In this document: in pieces, positions 49,580-59,400 of the stretch
Layout of the letters: each line of letters starts with the position of its first letter
Position numbering within the stretch: position 1 is the stretch's first letter
NCBI GenBank assembly: GCA_031415695.1
Contig: JANOSH010000060.1
Location: forward strand, 1 to 64,000
DNA from: JANOSH01 sp031415695
GTDB taxonomy: Bacteria; Actinomycetota; Acidimicrobiia; Acidimicrobiales; Ilumatobacteraceae
Reading direction: 5' to 3'
Length of the DNA: 64,000 nt
Position numbers and translations under genes: made by a program
The notes under the pieces: generated by a model
What the model saw: the letters and a program-made list of their open reading frames with translations, nothing else
Database searches by the model: none
What the model was told of the DNA's origin: nothing

Positions 49580-50184
49580 TGGCCGTCCTAGTTACAGAGA
49601 ACTTCACCAGCGCTCCGGCGTTCACGCAGGTTGGTGGAGCGTTGGTGGTGAGCGGTGGGCGATTGCGCCCCACGACAAACAACACCGATTGCGCCGGATA
49701 CTCCAACACCGACATGGGCACGACAGATCATTACGTGCAGGCCGACCTGGTCACCACGGCCGACACCAGCGATAACTACTGCTCCGTTCTCGCCCGGTGG
49801 GACGGCATAGACCCCAACCTCGGCGGAGACGGGTACGTGTTCCAGCAGAACTTTGACTCTGCCGTGTTGTACGGGGCCAACAGCGGCACGTTCAACACCT
49901 TGGCCACCATCACTGGAGCGTTCGCAACGCCTGGCACATACACTCTGCGCCTGGAAGTCAACGGCAACAGCATCTCCGCCAAGATCAACGGCGCACACAT
50001 CAGCGGGTCACCGTTCACCAACAGTTTGGTGACAGTGGGCGGCAAGGTGGGGCTGAGCATGTACCTTGGTACCGCCACGTCAGACTCGGAGTTCGACAAC
50101 TTCGAGGGTGGCGACTTCAATGCGGCTGGCCTGATCGTGCCGCTATCAATCCCCGTTATTTCAAGATCGAATCTCAGGAGGTAA
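49579..50184 (+). CDS. lectin-like (LamG/ConA-type) tail protein
   Basis: 201 residues almost entirely one module resembling those in the 2215-residue protein: YTLRLEVNGNSISAKINGAH, VGGKVGLSMYLG and FDNFEGGDF. Suggests recombination or duplication of binding modules among tail genes. Confidence 0.65.
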   Translation: MAVLVTENFTSAPAFTQVGGALVVSGGRLRPTTNNTDCAGYSNTDMGTTDHYVQADLVTTADTSDNYCSVLARWDGIDPNLGGDGYVFQQNFDSAVLYGANSGTFNTLATITGAFATPGTYTLRLEVNGNSISAKINGAHISGSPFTNSLVTVGGKVGLSMYLGTATSDSEFDNFEGGDFNAAGLIVPLSIPVISRSNLRR

Positions 50185-50186
50185 TC

Positions 50187-50657
50187 ATGGCAGCAGTATC
50201 CGGAGCATACCGGCTGGGCCGCAACCGAGTATCCACCACCACGGCCATCACCGTGGTGCAGGTTGCTGTCCCGGCCAACTGCGCGATCGAAGTGGTGCGT
50301 GCACAAGGGGGCCAGAGCTCCAGCACCACCAGCACCGCAGGCGTGGGGTCGCTCGTCCGCAAGACGGCCGCAGCAACCGTCACCAGCACCACGCCAGGCT
50401 TGCAGTCGGAAGGCATGCAGGCCAGCAAGTGCGTGGGCGGTGTCAGCGCCAGCGGCATCACCGCGACCGTGGAAGGCACCGACGGTGTCATCTTCGACGA
50501 GGAGCCGTTCAACATCGTCGGCAACGGCTTCCTGTACTTGCCGGTCCCCGAGGAGCGGGAGATGATCGGCCCGTCCGAGTTCATCGCCCTCAAGCACTTC
50601 GTGGCACCGACGGGCAACTGGTCGCACGCCATCGGCTGGCTCGAATACAGCTTCTGA
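50187..50657 (+). CDS. structural protein, 156 aa
   Basis: AGGAGG lies before the ATG. A Ser/Thr/Ala-rich beta protein (ITVVQVAVPANCAIEVVRAQ) in the tail gene cluster. Family not recognised. Confidence 0.55.
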   Translation: MAAVSGAYRLGRNRVSTTTAITVVQVAVPANCAIEVVRAQGGQSSSTTSTAGVGSLVRKTAAATVTSTTPGLQSEGMQASKCVGGVSASGITATVEGTDGVIFDEEPFNIVGNGFLYLPVPEEREMIGPSEFIALKHFVAPTGNWSHAIGWLEYSF

Positions 50658-50667
50658 GGAGGGGCAC

Positions 50668-51033
50668 ATGAACATCACCATCTACAGCCACTACACCGGC
50701 ACCACCAACGGCGTGGTGTTGGACGGCCAGGTCCGGGGCGGGTACTTCTACCCCGAAGGCGAAGGCAAGGAGGAGGCCACTCTCAAGGCCAAGCCCACCG
50801 GCAAGCTCAAGTTCGACCAGGACACCGGCAAGCAGATCAGCCAAGTGCTGGCCAGCTGGGAAGGCGACAACTGCGGCGTGCAAGTGCTGGAGCGTGGCGG
50901 CGGCAACGGCACCCGCGTGATGCCCGTCCTGTGGATCAGCGGCGCTGACCGTGACGGCACCGTGCACCAGCAGGAGTTCCCGTTGCAGCCCGGCGAGTAC
51001 GCCCTGGGCTTTGTGTCGGTCGTGGTCGACTGA
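50668..51033 (+). CDS. hypothetical protein, 121 aa
   Basis: GAGGAGG precedes the ATG. Mixed alpha/beta (MNITIYSHYTGTTNGVVLDG) with Lys/Glu-rich middle. In the tail cluster but function not recognised. Confidence 0.55.
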   Translation: MNITIYSHYTGTTNGVVLDGQVRGGYFYPEGEGKEEATLKAKPTGKLKFDQDTGKQISQVLASWEGDNCGVQVLERGGGNGTRVMPVLWISGADRDGTVHQQEFPLQPGEYALGFVSVVVD

Positions 51034-51034
51034 C

Positions 51035-51268
51035 ATGGGCAAGCTGATCCAAGTGGGGTTCAAGCTCGCGGTGCTTGGCGTCGACGAGCTGAACCCCCTT
51101 GGACCATGGCACGTGGTGCGGCCGGGCAGCTACAGCGTCCCGCAGATTGGCGGAGAGGTCACGTTCGGCCGGTCGGTGTGCGGGCGCATGGTGCTGACCA
51201 ATGGCTACGCAGCCGACCACGCACCGCAAGGGCCGGGCCTGTGCCCAGCCTGTAATGAACAACTCTGA
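51035..51268 (+). CDS. small zinc-binding-like protein, 77 aa
   Basis: From the ATG at 51035. Carries VCGRMVLTNGY and GLCPACNEQL at the C-terminus, the same small Cys pattern seen at 6050-6187. Unknown role. Confidence 0.55.
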   Translation: MGKLIQVGFKLAVLGVDELNPLGPWHVVRPGSYSVPQIGGEVTFGRSVCGRMVLTNGYAADHAPQGPGLCPACNEQL

Positions 51269-51278
51269 GGGGTGAAGC

Positions 51279-52184
51279 ATGGCGCATGAAGGTAGGTGGA
51301 GTGGTGGCAGCGTGTACCGCCGCCCCGGTTACGAACAGCGCCTGAACCCGCGAATGCGTGCCATGCACAAGGGCAGGCTTGCCAACCTTGGTGCGCTAGG
51401 CAACGGCACCGCCGACCTGGTTCCGCCGTTGCCGGTCAACAGTCGGCTGGGGGCCAACGGTCGCATGGCCATCTCAACCCACCGTGCCACCCGGAACGCA
51501 GCCTGGCTCCCTAAGCGGCCGGTGCAGTACCAGCAGCTGCGCCGTGGCGCTCCTCTCAGCCAACCCACCGACCCGTTCACGTTCACTGGTGCTGACGGCG
51601 CCAGCTGGGGTACCGGGTGGGTGTTCACCTTTGGCACTGGAGACGTGCTCACCAACCGTGGTCGGTTGGTTACCGGAACAGGTGCGTACGACGGACCCGC
51701 CGTCTACTACGACACCGCCCTGGCCGACGTCGACTTCCGCATCGACTTGGAGATCCCGACCACCGACCAGCAGTACCCCGAAGTGCGTATGCGCTTTGAC
51801 ACCACGACGTACGACTTCGTCCGGCTCATCTTCGATCCGGGCGCTGGAAGCATCGTGCTGCAATCGTTCGACAACGATGCGTTCAGCGCCTTCCTCGACT
51901 CCGAAGCGTTCACGTGGGCGGCCAACGACATCATCCACATCCGCGGCCTGGTCGAAGGCACCAGCCACAAGGTGCGGGTGTGGAAGAACGCAGACCCCGA
52001 GCCTGGCACCTGGAACTTGGAAGGCACCAGCAGCCTGGGCGCTGGCCAAACCAAGCTGATGCTGCGCACGGTCACCAGCAACTTGGGCGTGGCGGTCACC
52101 AACTACTGGGACAACTGGTCGTTCGGGGTGCCACCCAGCGGGCTGAACAACATCATCATCGGGATGGACGCCTGCATTGTGTGA
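51279..52184 (+). CDS. tail protein with lectin-like module
   Basis: 301 residues: basic, Arg-rich N-terminus (~1-90), then a concanavalin-like module with VRMRFDTTTYDFVRLIFDPG, HKVRVWKNADPEPGTWNLEG and a closing TNYWDNWSFG. Another member of the lectin-like set in this cluster. Probably a receptor- or glycan-binding fibre. Confidence 0.65.
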   Translation: MAHEGRWSGGSVYRRPGYEQRLNPRMRAMHKGRLANLGALGNGTADLVPPLPVNSRLGANGRMAISTHRATRNAAWLPKRPVQYQQLRRGAPLSQPTDPFTFTGADGASWGTGWVFTFGTGDVLTNRGRLVTGTGAYDGPAVYYDTALADVDFRIDLEIPTTDQQYPEVRMRFDTTTYDFVRLIFDPGAGSIVLQSFDNDAFSAFLDSEAFTWAANDIIHIRGLVEGTSHKVRVWKNADPEPGTWNLEGTSSLGAGQTKLMLRTVTSNLGVAVTNYWDNWSFGVPPSGLNNIIIGMDACIV

Positions 52185-52227
52185 TACGCTTTGTGTGAGC
52201 CACAAGGCCACGACACAAGGAGACAAC

Positions 52228-52665
52228 ATGCAGAAGTTGTTCAAGCAGTTCATCGCGTTGTTCGCGCTGACCTTCATCTTCACCCAGGCCACCGGCGTGG
52301 GTTACGCAGCCACCGAGACCCTCAACAGCGTGCGGCTGGAACCGCTCGTCGTCAACATGGTCATCGCGGTGCTGATCCCCGTCCTGACGGGTATTCTCAC
52401 CAAGGTGACGTGGAGCAGCGGGACCAAGGGCCTCATCACGCTGGTGCTGACCATGACGCAGACGCTGATCGTTCAGAACACGGTCGACGACGGCAGCGCC
52501 TTCTTCAACCAGGAGACCATCCTGGCGTTCATCCTGAGCTTCACCATCAGCATCGCGAGCTACTACGGCATCTACAAGCCCGCGAAGATCACCAGCAGCA
52601 CCGTCATCGACGTGGGCACCCGCCGCGTGGAGCCGGGCAGCCTCGCCAACGTCGGCGTCAAGTAG
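52228..52665 (+). CDS. holin candidate
   Basis: 145 residues with an N-terminal hydrophobic segment and three further TM-like helices (~42-61, ~68-84, ~96-115). AAGGAG lies before the ATG. Its place at the end of the late operon, with the amidase gene just beyond the terminator, fits a holin. The start at 52228 avoids a weak 17-residue extension. Confidence 0.6.
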   Translation: MQKLFKQFIALFALTFIFTQATGVGYAATETLNSVRLEPLVVNMVIAVLIPVLTGILTKVTWSSGTKGLITLVLTMTQTLIVQNTVDDGSAFFNQETILAFILSFTISIASYYGIYKPAKITSSTVIDVGTRRVEPGSLANVGVK

Positions 52666-52674
52666 GAGGACCAC

Positions 52675-52998
52675 ATGGAAGACATCGAAGCACGCATCGC
52701 CAAGCTGGAGCAGCGAGTCACCGTCGTGGAGGATGCCGTCGGCATCGCCCCGGAGCAGCCCGTGCCAGTGCCCGACCCGGCCAGCGAGAGCTGGATCAAG
52801 GCCGTGAACAAGATCATGGTCGACAACGACATCAGCGAGGCTGCCGCCAACGTGGCGCTGGCCAACCTCCTGGCCGACCACGAGACCCGTGGTGCCATGT
52901 GGACCACGGCCGTGAACGAGATCATGGAGCGGGACGGCGTCAGCGAGGAAGACGCCAACACCAACCTCACCAACCTGCTGGCCAACCTGGGCCAGTAG
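52675..52998 (+). CDS. coiled-coil protein, 107 aa
   Basis: GGAGG precedes the ATG. N-terminal heptads (ARIAKLEQRVTVVEDAVG), then two related helical repeats (AVNKIMVDNDISEAAANVAL and AVNEIMERDGVSEEDANTNL). Last gene of the late operon. Function unknown. Confidence 0.6.
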   Translation: MEDIEARIAKLEQRVTVVEDAVGIAPEQPVPVPDPASESWIKAVNKIMVDNDISEAAANVALANLLADHETRGAMWTTAVNEIMERDGVSEEDANTNLTNLLANLGQ

Positions 52999-53026
52999 TT
53001 CCAGGGCTGAGAAGCCCTACAACGAC

Positions 53027-53070
53027 AGAGACCCCCGGTTTGGCGCGAGTGCCAGGTGCCGGGGGTCTCT
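53027..53070. terminator. bidirectional terminator
   Basis: Perfect 12-bp inverted repeat AGAGACCCCCGG / CCGGGGGTCTCT (53027-53038, 53059-53070) with an inner TGGC/GCCA. It lies between convergent late plus-strand and minus-strand genes. Confidence 0.82.
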
Positions 53071-53107
53071 CTCGTGTACGGGGTTCTCAGCGGTTTCTGC
53101 GGGGCGT

Positions 53108-53611
53108 TTAGTCCCACTCAATGTCGTCGTCGTCGCTGTCGTCGGTTTCCACCGCGTCAACTGCGTCAGTGTCGTCTTCCTCCTCGTCCTCGTCCCACTC
53201 GATGACGAAGTCCCCGTTGCGCTTACGCTCGGCCTTCTCTTGGGCTTTCCGCAACAGCTGATTGGACGTGCGCCGCCACGGCTCGTTCGGCCCTTTGGAG
53301 TCGGGGCTGCGCTTGTGGTACACCCGGTCGTCGTACTCGGGCGGCTCAGGCAGCAGCTTCCACTTGACACGGATGGGCATGTCGGCCACTCCGGGCTGGG
53401 CGATGAGCTTCCACCCGTACGGCCACCCACTGCGCTCGTCGATGTAGTCCCACACGTCGGGGTCGCACCCGCCCACCTTGCACCACTCCACGAACTTCTC
53501 GGGACTGGTCAGCGCACGCATGCGTTGGAAGATGATGTCCCATGCGCTCATGCAGAAGCCGCACACCGGGTAGCTGACGTAGTGATCGAACTTCGTGGGG
53601 TCGTCACTCAT
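53108..53611 (-). CDS. acidic hypothetical protein, 167 aa
   Basis: CGFC near residue 17 and an acidic C-terminal tail (DEDEEEDDTD). The middle holds tryptophan-rich and basic segments (IRVKWKLLPEPPEYDDRVYH). Overlaps the preceding gene by 4 nt. Unknown. Confidence 0.65.
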   Translation of the reverse strand: MSDDPTKFDHYVSYPVCGFCMSAWDIIFQRMRALTSPEKFVEWCKVGGCDPDVWDYIDERSGWPYGWKLIAQPGVADMPIRVKWKLLPEPPEYDDRVYHKRSPDSKGPNEPWRRTSNQLLRKAQEKAERKRNGDFVIEWDEDEEEDDTDAVDAVETDDSDDDDIEWD

Positions 53612-53817
53612 GGCTCCACCACGATCAGTTCATCTTGGTGATACCAACGAGCCCATACCGGACGGGGGTGGTCGTGCACGACGTACACCATGTCGGGCTC
53701 CACGTTGAACGACTTGGTGATCAGCGGGCTAGCATCGGCAGCGAGCTTCTTCACTACCCCAAGCTCCCGTGAGAAGGTTGGCACCCTCTTGTGTCGAACC
53801 TTGTCTCCGACCTCCAC
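53608..53817 (-). CDS. small KOW-like protein, 69 aa
   Basis: A GTG start at 53817. Beta-rich pattern (MEVGDKVRHKRVPTFSRELG and WYHQDELIVVEP) resembles KOW/SH3-like small barrels. Unknown role. Confidence 0.55.
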   Translation of the reverse strand: MEVGDKVRHKRVPTFSRELGVVKKLAADASPLITKSFNVEPDMVYVVHDHPRPVWARWYHQDELIVVEP

Positions 53818-53818
53818 G

Positions 53819-54910
53819 TCAGGACTGCTTCCGGGCTGCGGCCGGGTTCATGGCCCACTCGGCAACATGGATTCCGCTGTCGGAGTAGTCCTCGCCGAAT
53901 CCGCCGTGCATGGCGCTCTTGTCTCCGAGGAACGGCTTGTGCCACTGAGTGCTGTCGGTGCTGCCGTTGCGGACTCGCACCTCTACCCGCTGCCGGATGG
54001 TGCACCCCCGGTCGGCGCTGGCTTGGAACATGCAGTGCCCCGTCTGGTAGCACACCGGCCGGAAGATGCCGCTATCGGCGATCAACTCGAACTGCCAGCG
54101 GTTGCGCTGCTCCCAGGCATAGGCCGTGGCTTCCTCGTCGATACCGGCCCAGCTGTGATCCGGCGTGTAGTCGCGGATGGCCTGCTGCACCAGTGCGGCC
54201 ACCATCCGCCAATGGAACTGAGCCTGCGTGCACAGGCGCTCCCCCATGACCTTCATCAGCCCACGCATGTCGGTCTGCCAGTGCAACCGGGTGGCGGTGC
54301 AGTGCGGCAACAGGCCCCGAGCCTCTTCTGCGGCGATGCCGTGCTCGGCCAGGTAGTGGTACGCCGCATCGATCTGCATGACGCACCAGTCCCACACGGC
54401 CCTATTGCGGTCGTCCTGATTGGCCATGGTGAAGTTGTGAGCGTTCACCATCTGGTCGTAGCTGATCTTGGTGGCGTAGTCCAAGTTCAGGCTGCGCTCC
54501 GTGTTGTGGAGCTCGGGCGGCAGGGTGGTGCTGTCGATGAGGTCGCCCATCACCGCGAACCGCAACGACTCCTGGCCGAAGTTGGCCGTGCGCTGCCGGA
54601 CCATCTGGTGGGTGAACGCCCGGTCCACACCCTCGATGACGAAGTGCAGCTTGATGGCTTCCAACGGAGACTGGAGGGTCGTCTTCATCATGTCGTCTAG
54701 GGCCTGACGCCGGTCGTCATCGGTGACGTGCGCCAAGCTGCGCACCACCTTCCCCTTGTAGATGCCGTTCTGTGCGGCCAGCACTCCCAGCGGGTCGTCG
54801 GGCATGTGCAGCAGGTGCACGGTGGGCAGCACGCCCACGTCCGGATCGGAGTTCAACTGGGGCTCGGCGTCGTACTGGTGCTCGTCGGCCCACTTGCGGA
54901 TGTTGCTCAT
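53819..54910 (-). CDS. thyX: flavin-dependent thymidylate synthase
   Basis: 363 residues. The ThyX signature appears as RQRTANFGQESLRF (~101-114), the R-x-R-x7-S-x-R form, preceded by FTHQMV. ThyX makes dTMP from dUMP with FAD, NADPH and methylene-tetrahydrofolate. The ATG has AAAGGA upstream. It is longer than the usual ~230-residue enzyme, with C-terminal extensions. Supplies thymidylate for replication alongside the DnaE gene. Confidence 0.85.
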   Translation of the reverse strand: MSNIRKWADEHQYDAEPQLNSDPDVGVLPTVHLLHMPDDPLGVLAAQNGIYKGKVVRSLAHVTDDDRRQALDDMMKTTLQSPLEAIKLHFVIEGVDRAFTHQMVRQRTANFGQESLRFAVMGDLIDSTTLPPELHNTERSLNLDYATKISYDQMVNAHNFTMANQDDRNRAVWDWCVMQIDAAYHYLAEHGIAAEEARGLLPHCTATRLHWQTDMRGLMKVMGERLCTQAQFHWRMVAALVQQAIRDYTPDHSWAGIDEEATAYAWEQRNRWQFELIADSGIFRPVCYQTGHCMFQASADRGCTIRQRVEVRVRNGSTDSTQWHKPFLGDKSAMHGGFGEDYSDSGIHVAEWAMNPAAARKQS

Positions 54911-54946
54911 GTCGGTTCGTATCCTTTGTGTGTTGGTGTCGGTCGG

Positions 54947-55453
54947 TCAGGTGGTGCGCACCAACTGTGTCACAAGCGCAAGGTTCTCACCCTTGACACC
55001 CATGATCAGGTTGATGTGCTGACGCAGGTGCCAGCCCTGCGCCACGTCGTGGTCGTCGTAGTACGGGTTCTGGAAGGCGTGGTCCCAACTGCTCTCGTTG
55101 AAGAAGTGCGTGTGGCTGAGATCCTGCACGGCCATGTGACACGTGCCGTACGGCACCACGATGTTGCACACTCCGCCCGGCATCAGCACACGCTGCACCT
55201 CGGCCAGTACGGCAATGGGCCGCTGCACATGCTCCAGGAAGTGCAACGCCCACACCTCGGCCACGGTGCCGGTGGCATACGGCAGGCGCATGGTGTCGGC
55301 GTTCCACTCCGGCAGGCCGATGGACTTCACACCGTGCGGCATCTGCTTGTGGCCAACGCCAAGGTTGATGCGCTGTCCGGGCGGTGGGCTGGCGGGCTGA
55401 TTGATGCGCCGGTCCATCCCGTACCAGAACAGGTATTGCAGGTCGTAGTCCAT
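54947..55453 (-). CDS. SAM-dependent methyltransferase-like protein
   Basis: 168 residues with NLGVGHKQMPHGVKSIGLPE, then ALHFLEHVQRPIAVLAEVQR and LMPGGVCNIVVPYG, the class I methyltransferase pattern (Methyltransf_11-like). The glycine motif is short, so activity is uncertain. Target unknown; could act on nucleotide, protein or cell wall. Confidence 0.65.
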   Translation of the reverse strand: MDYDLQYLFWYGMDRRINQPASPPPGQRINLGVGHKQMPHGVKSIGLPEWNADTMRLPYATGTVAEVWALHFLEHVQRPIAVLAEVQRVLMPGGVCNIVVPYGTCHMAVQDLSHTHFFNESSWDHAFQNPYYDDHDVAQGWHLRQHINLIMGVKGENLALVTQLVRTT

Positions 55454-56271
55454 CAGATGATTCCTTCAACGGTTGCGATGTAGTGGATGGTGGCCCAGGT
55501 GTTCAGGTCGGTGATGCCATTGACCCGGCACGGGAAGCCCTGAGCCTGGAAGTAGCCCTGGAACTTGGTGAGGCGGTCCCAGCTGATGAACCCCCAAATG
55601 CCGTCGACGGGGCAGCCCTCGGGGCTGGTGCTGTTGAGGAAGTTCTGCACCCAGCGAACGTAGTCGCCACGCTCCATGTTCTGATACCCCACCACGGGCC
55701 GGTCGGCCAGGTCGGCAGCCGGGGTAAAGGGCACCTCCACCGGCGGAGGCAGCGGACGCTCGTCGAACTGCGAGTGGATCAGGTTATACATCCAGTCGCC
55801 GGGGCAGCCGGTTGGCTTCCAGTCGCGGTGGCCCACCCATGGCAGCGCCTTGCCGAACTCCCACTCGAGGATGTCGTCCACCACCCTGGCGCTCTCGATC
55901 AGGTTGGCTTGCCAGTTGGGGATATGGCTGATGCCGCTCAGGTTCGGCCCGAACACACCGAGCACGCTCGGGCTGACCATGTTGCTGGTGTTGGTGCCGT
56001 TGGCAGCGCCCCGCACCTTGGACCCTCGCAGTTCGATGGGCACCGGCCGGAAGGGGTTCAAGCCCCAGCTGTACATGATGTCGCTGTAGCCCTTGTTGAC
56101 CATGTCGTTGTACTGCACGTTCCGCAGCACCCGGAACAGGTCTGCCTCGGTGCGGAGCAGTGGGTCACTGCCCCCGTAGTGCCCGGTGATGCGATCCACG
56201 TTGCGGAACCTGGCGCTGTTGGGCTTGGCCGGGATCAAACCCACCTGCCCCCTGCTGATGTAGTCGGTCAC
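55453..56271 (-). CDS. endolysin: amidase with peptidoglycan-binding domain
   Basis: 272 residues. An Amidase_2/PGRP-like fold with zinc ligands H31 (GHYGG), H148 and C156 (WVGHRDWKPTGCPG). C-terminal ~198-270 resembles a PG_binding domain (VDGIWGFISWDRLTKFQGYF). It would cut peptidoglycan at the end of infection; the host-wall specificity is not visible. Confidence 0.85.
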   Translation of the reverse strand: MTDYISRGQVGLIPAKPNSARFRNVDRITGHYGGSDPLLRTEADLFRVLRNVQYNDMVNKGYSDIMYSWGLNPFRPVPIELRGSKVRGAANGTNTSNMVSPSVLGVFGPNLSGISHIPNWQANLIESARVVDDILEWEFGKALPWVGHRDWKPTGCPGDWMYNLIHSQFDERPLPPPVEVPFTPAADLADRPVVGYQNMERGDYVRWVQNFLNSTSPEGCPVDGIWGFISWDRLTKFQGYFQAQGFPCRVNGITDLNTWATIHYIATVEGII

Positions 56272-56426
56272 TTGCGTCTCCTTGGTCGTGGTGTTTCCAC
56301 CTTATCAGGCTGGTCGGGTTCGTGCCAGTGCCGCCAACACTGGCAGAACTGAAGCTCAAACTTCTCGCACTGGGCGTGGTCCCCCTTGGCGCACCCTACG
56401 CACACCTTACTCTGCGGCGTCTGCAT
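56268..56426 (-). CDS. small Cys-rich peptide, 52 aa
   Basis: From the ATG at 56426 with GAGG upstream. KVCVGCAKGDHAQCEKFELQ then FCQCWRHWH suggests a zinc site. ATGA-type link to the endolysin gene. Function unknown. Confidence 0.55.
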   Translation of the reverse strand: MQTPQSKVCVGCAKGDHAQCEKFELQFCQCWRHWHEPDQPDKVETPRPRRRK

Positions 56427-59400
56427 CGGGTTCCTCTTCGTGCTCGCTGAACACCCACATCTCGTCAACGTGGATGGCACGCCTTGACTGCACGCCTTTC
56501 TTGACGCCCTTCATCACGACGATGTCGTCCTCCAGGTTGAAGCCCCACACCGTCTCACGCATGCGTGGGTAGTTCCACCTGTTGATGCTGATGGCCAACG
56601 CATCGGTGCTGCCGTCGTCGCCCCACATGGTGACCCACTCGTTCAGCTCGGGGTCGCGCACGGTGGCGGGGTCAAGCTCCTCGCCGGTACGGCTGTAGTG
56701 AAGCTCGAAGAGCTCCTTCAAGTTGCGGCGGGTGATGACCCCGGCCCACACCACGGGGATGTCCTTGCTGCCACGGCTGTACGGAACTTGGTCGGCCGTG
56801 TGCGTGGGCAGGGGCACCCAGTCGGTGCGGCGCACACCCCATCGACTGCCCTTGATCGCCTTGACAACCTCGGCAATGCGGCGGCTGAGCTTGTAGATCT
56901 CGAAGGGGTCCTCCTGTGCACAGAAGGCGTACAAGTTCTGCACGGTCTTGGGGCCGATGCCCTTGATCACCAGCAGGTCCTCCCACCGCTTGATGGGCTC
57001 CAGCTTGCGGTGCTCGAGGATCTTGTCTGTGGTCTTGGGGCCGAGGCCGTTCACCTGGTTGAACCCGGCCAGCAGATGCCCGTGGTGCGGCACCCAGTCG
57101 TCGTCACTGTGCACCGGGTCGGGCGGGAGTGCCTTGTACCCGTGGCGGGCAGCGTCACGCAAGAGTTCCAGCTGCTTCTTGCTGTCGTACGCCGTGAGGC
57201 TAGCCGCAAAGAACTCCAGCGGGTGGTGCTGCTTGAGGTACATGGTCCACCAGGCCAGCATGCCGTAGCTGGTGGCGTGCGCCACGTTGAACGCGTACGA
57301 CCCAGCGGTGATGCAGGAGTTCCAAATGGCTTTGGCTTCGTCCTCGCTGACGCCCCTCTCCTCCGCTCCCGCCCAGAAGTCCTCCCACCAACGGTTGAAC
57401 TCCTGCTCGCCCAGCTTCTTACTGATGATCTTGCGGACGGTGGCCCGGTGCACGTGGTCAAAGCCACCGATCTCACCCATGATACGCAGGATCTGCTCCT
57501 GGTAGACGATCTGCCCGTGGGTGTAGCTGACGATGTCCTCCACCAGTGGGTGGTACTGACGGGGCTGCTTGCGCCCACGCTTGACGTCGATGTACTCAGC
57601 GGCGGCACCGTTGTGCAGAGGACCCGGCCGTGCCAGGGCGGTGATGTCACACACCTCCAGGAAGTGGTCGGGCTTGAGCTCGGCCGTCACACCACGCATG
57701 GCCCGGCCATCAAACTGGAAGATTCCCACCACGTCGTTGGCCTGGAACCCCTTGATGGTGACCGGGTCGTCCAGCGGGATCTCGTACAGCCAGCTGAGTG
57801 GCTTATTGATCAAGTTGAGGCAGTGGCTGATCATGCCCATGGTCTTGAGGCCCAGCACGTCGATCTTTAGGATGTTCAGGTGCTCGGCGTCGTACTTGTC
57901 CACGCTCAGCACCTTGATGTCCCGGCCGTTGACGGTGCGGCTGTACAGTGCGCAGGCGTCGGTCAGGGGGCCGCTGGCCACCACCAACCCGGCCGCATGC
58001 ACGCCCATGCCTCGGACGTTGCCTTCCAGCTTCAGTGCGGCACGCATCTTGGGGAACTTGCGGATGACGTCGGCAGCGGCCTCGAACTGGTCGACGGTGT
58101 CGGAGATGGTGGCGTTGGCACGGAGGTCACCACTGCTGCGCTCGATGAGCAGTTCCTTCAGCGGGGCCACGGCACTGGGGTCGATATTGAGGCTGCGGGC
58201 CACGTCGTCGATGGCCAGCTTGGACTTGTACGTAGTGAACGTACCGATGTTGCCCACGCACTCCTCGCCGTACTTGCCCACCAAGTAAGTACGGATCTCG
58301 TGGCGGCGGGTGTCGTCGAAGTCCAGGTCGATGTCGGGCAGGTCCTTGCGGGTCTTGTCGATGAACCGCTCGAACAGCAGGTTCGGGAAGGCCAGCGGGT
58401 CAACCTCGGTGATTCGCAACAGGTAGCACACCAGGCTCGCGGCCGCACTACCACGGGCAGGCCCAACCGGGATGCCGTTGCCCTTGGCTTTCTTGACCAC
58501 GTCGCTCACGATGAGGAAGTAGTCGATGAAGTCTTTCTCCTCGATGGTGGTCATCTCGTGGCGGAGGCGGTCCTTGTACTCGTCCACGTTGCTGCGGCTG
58601 GCAATGTCACGGAAGTGCCAACCCTCCAGGATCCACTCGCGCCAGAGGGCCATGCTGTCGGGGGTGGGGTAGCGCACGGGGTCAAGCCGGGGCAGGCGCA
58701 CACCGGCACACCGCCCAGCGATGACCTCAGTGTTCATCAGGGCTGTCAGTGCGGCACGCTTGCTTAGGCCCGTGCCGTGCAACCGCTTGAGCATCTGCCG
58801 GTCACTCAGGGGCGGTGCCAGCACGATGTCCTTGGACCACATGACGGCCAGTTCCTCAGCGGACTGCTTGTTGCCACTGCGCACCGAGTGCAGGATGTTC
58901 TGCATCTCCATCTCGTTGGGGCGGGTGTAGTGCACATCACCCGTGGCCACCAGCGGCACGCCAAGCTCGCCACTCAGCTGTTGCATGGCGGGGTTCAGCA
59001 GCTTGGCCTCGTCCAGCGTGGGGAAGCCCTGCACCTCCAGGTAGTACCGGTCCCCGAACACACGCTTGAACTCGGTGACCACACGGCGTGCCCGTTCGAT
59101 GCTGGCGTCCTCTTTGTCGATGTTCTTGCCACCGATCAAGCTGGTACTGAGCAGGCTGCCGGTGCACCCGCTCAACACGACGAGCCCCTTGTTGAACTTC
59201 TTGAGGTCGCGCCAACCCACCGTCGGCCCGTAGTAGAAGTTATCCCACCCGGCACTGACCAGGCGCAGCAGGTTCTTGTAACCCTCCTGGTCCATGGCCA
59301 ACACCGTGAGGTGGTTCTTGCGCTGGGTGGCTAGCTCACCCGTGCCACCCATGTACACCTCGCAACCGTAGATCGGCTGCACGGCACCATCGGCTGCGTC

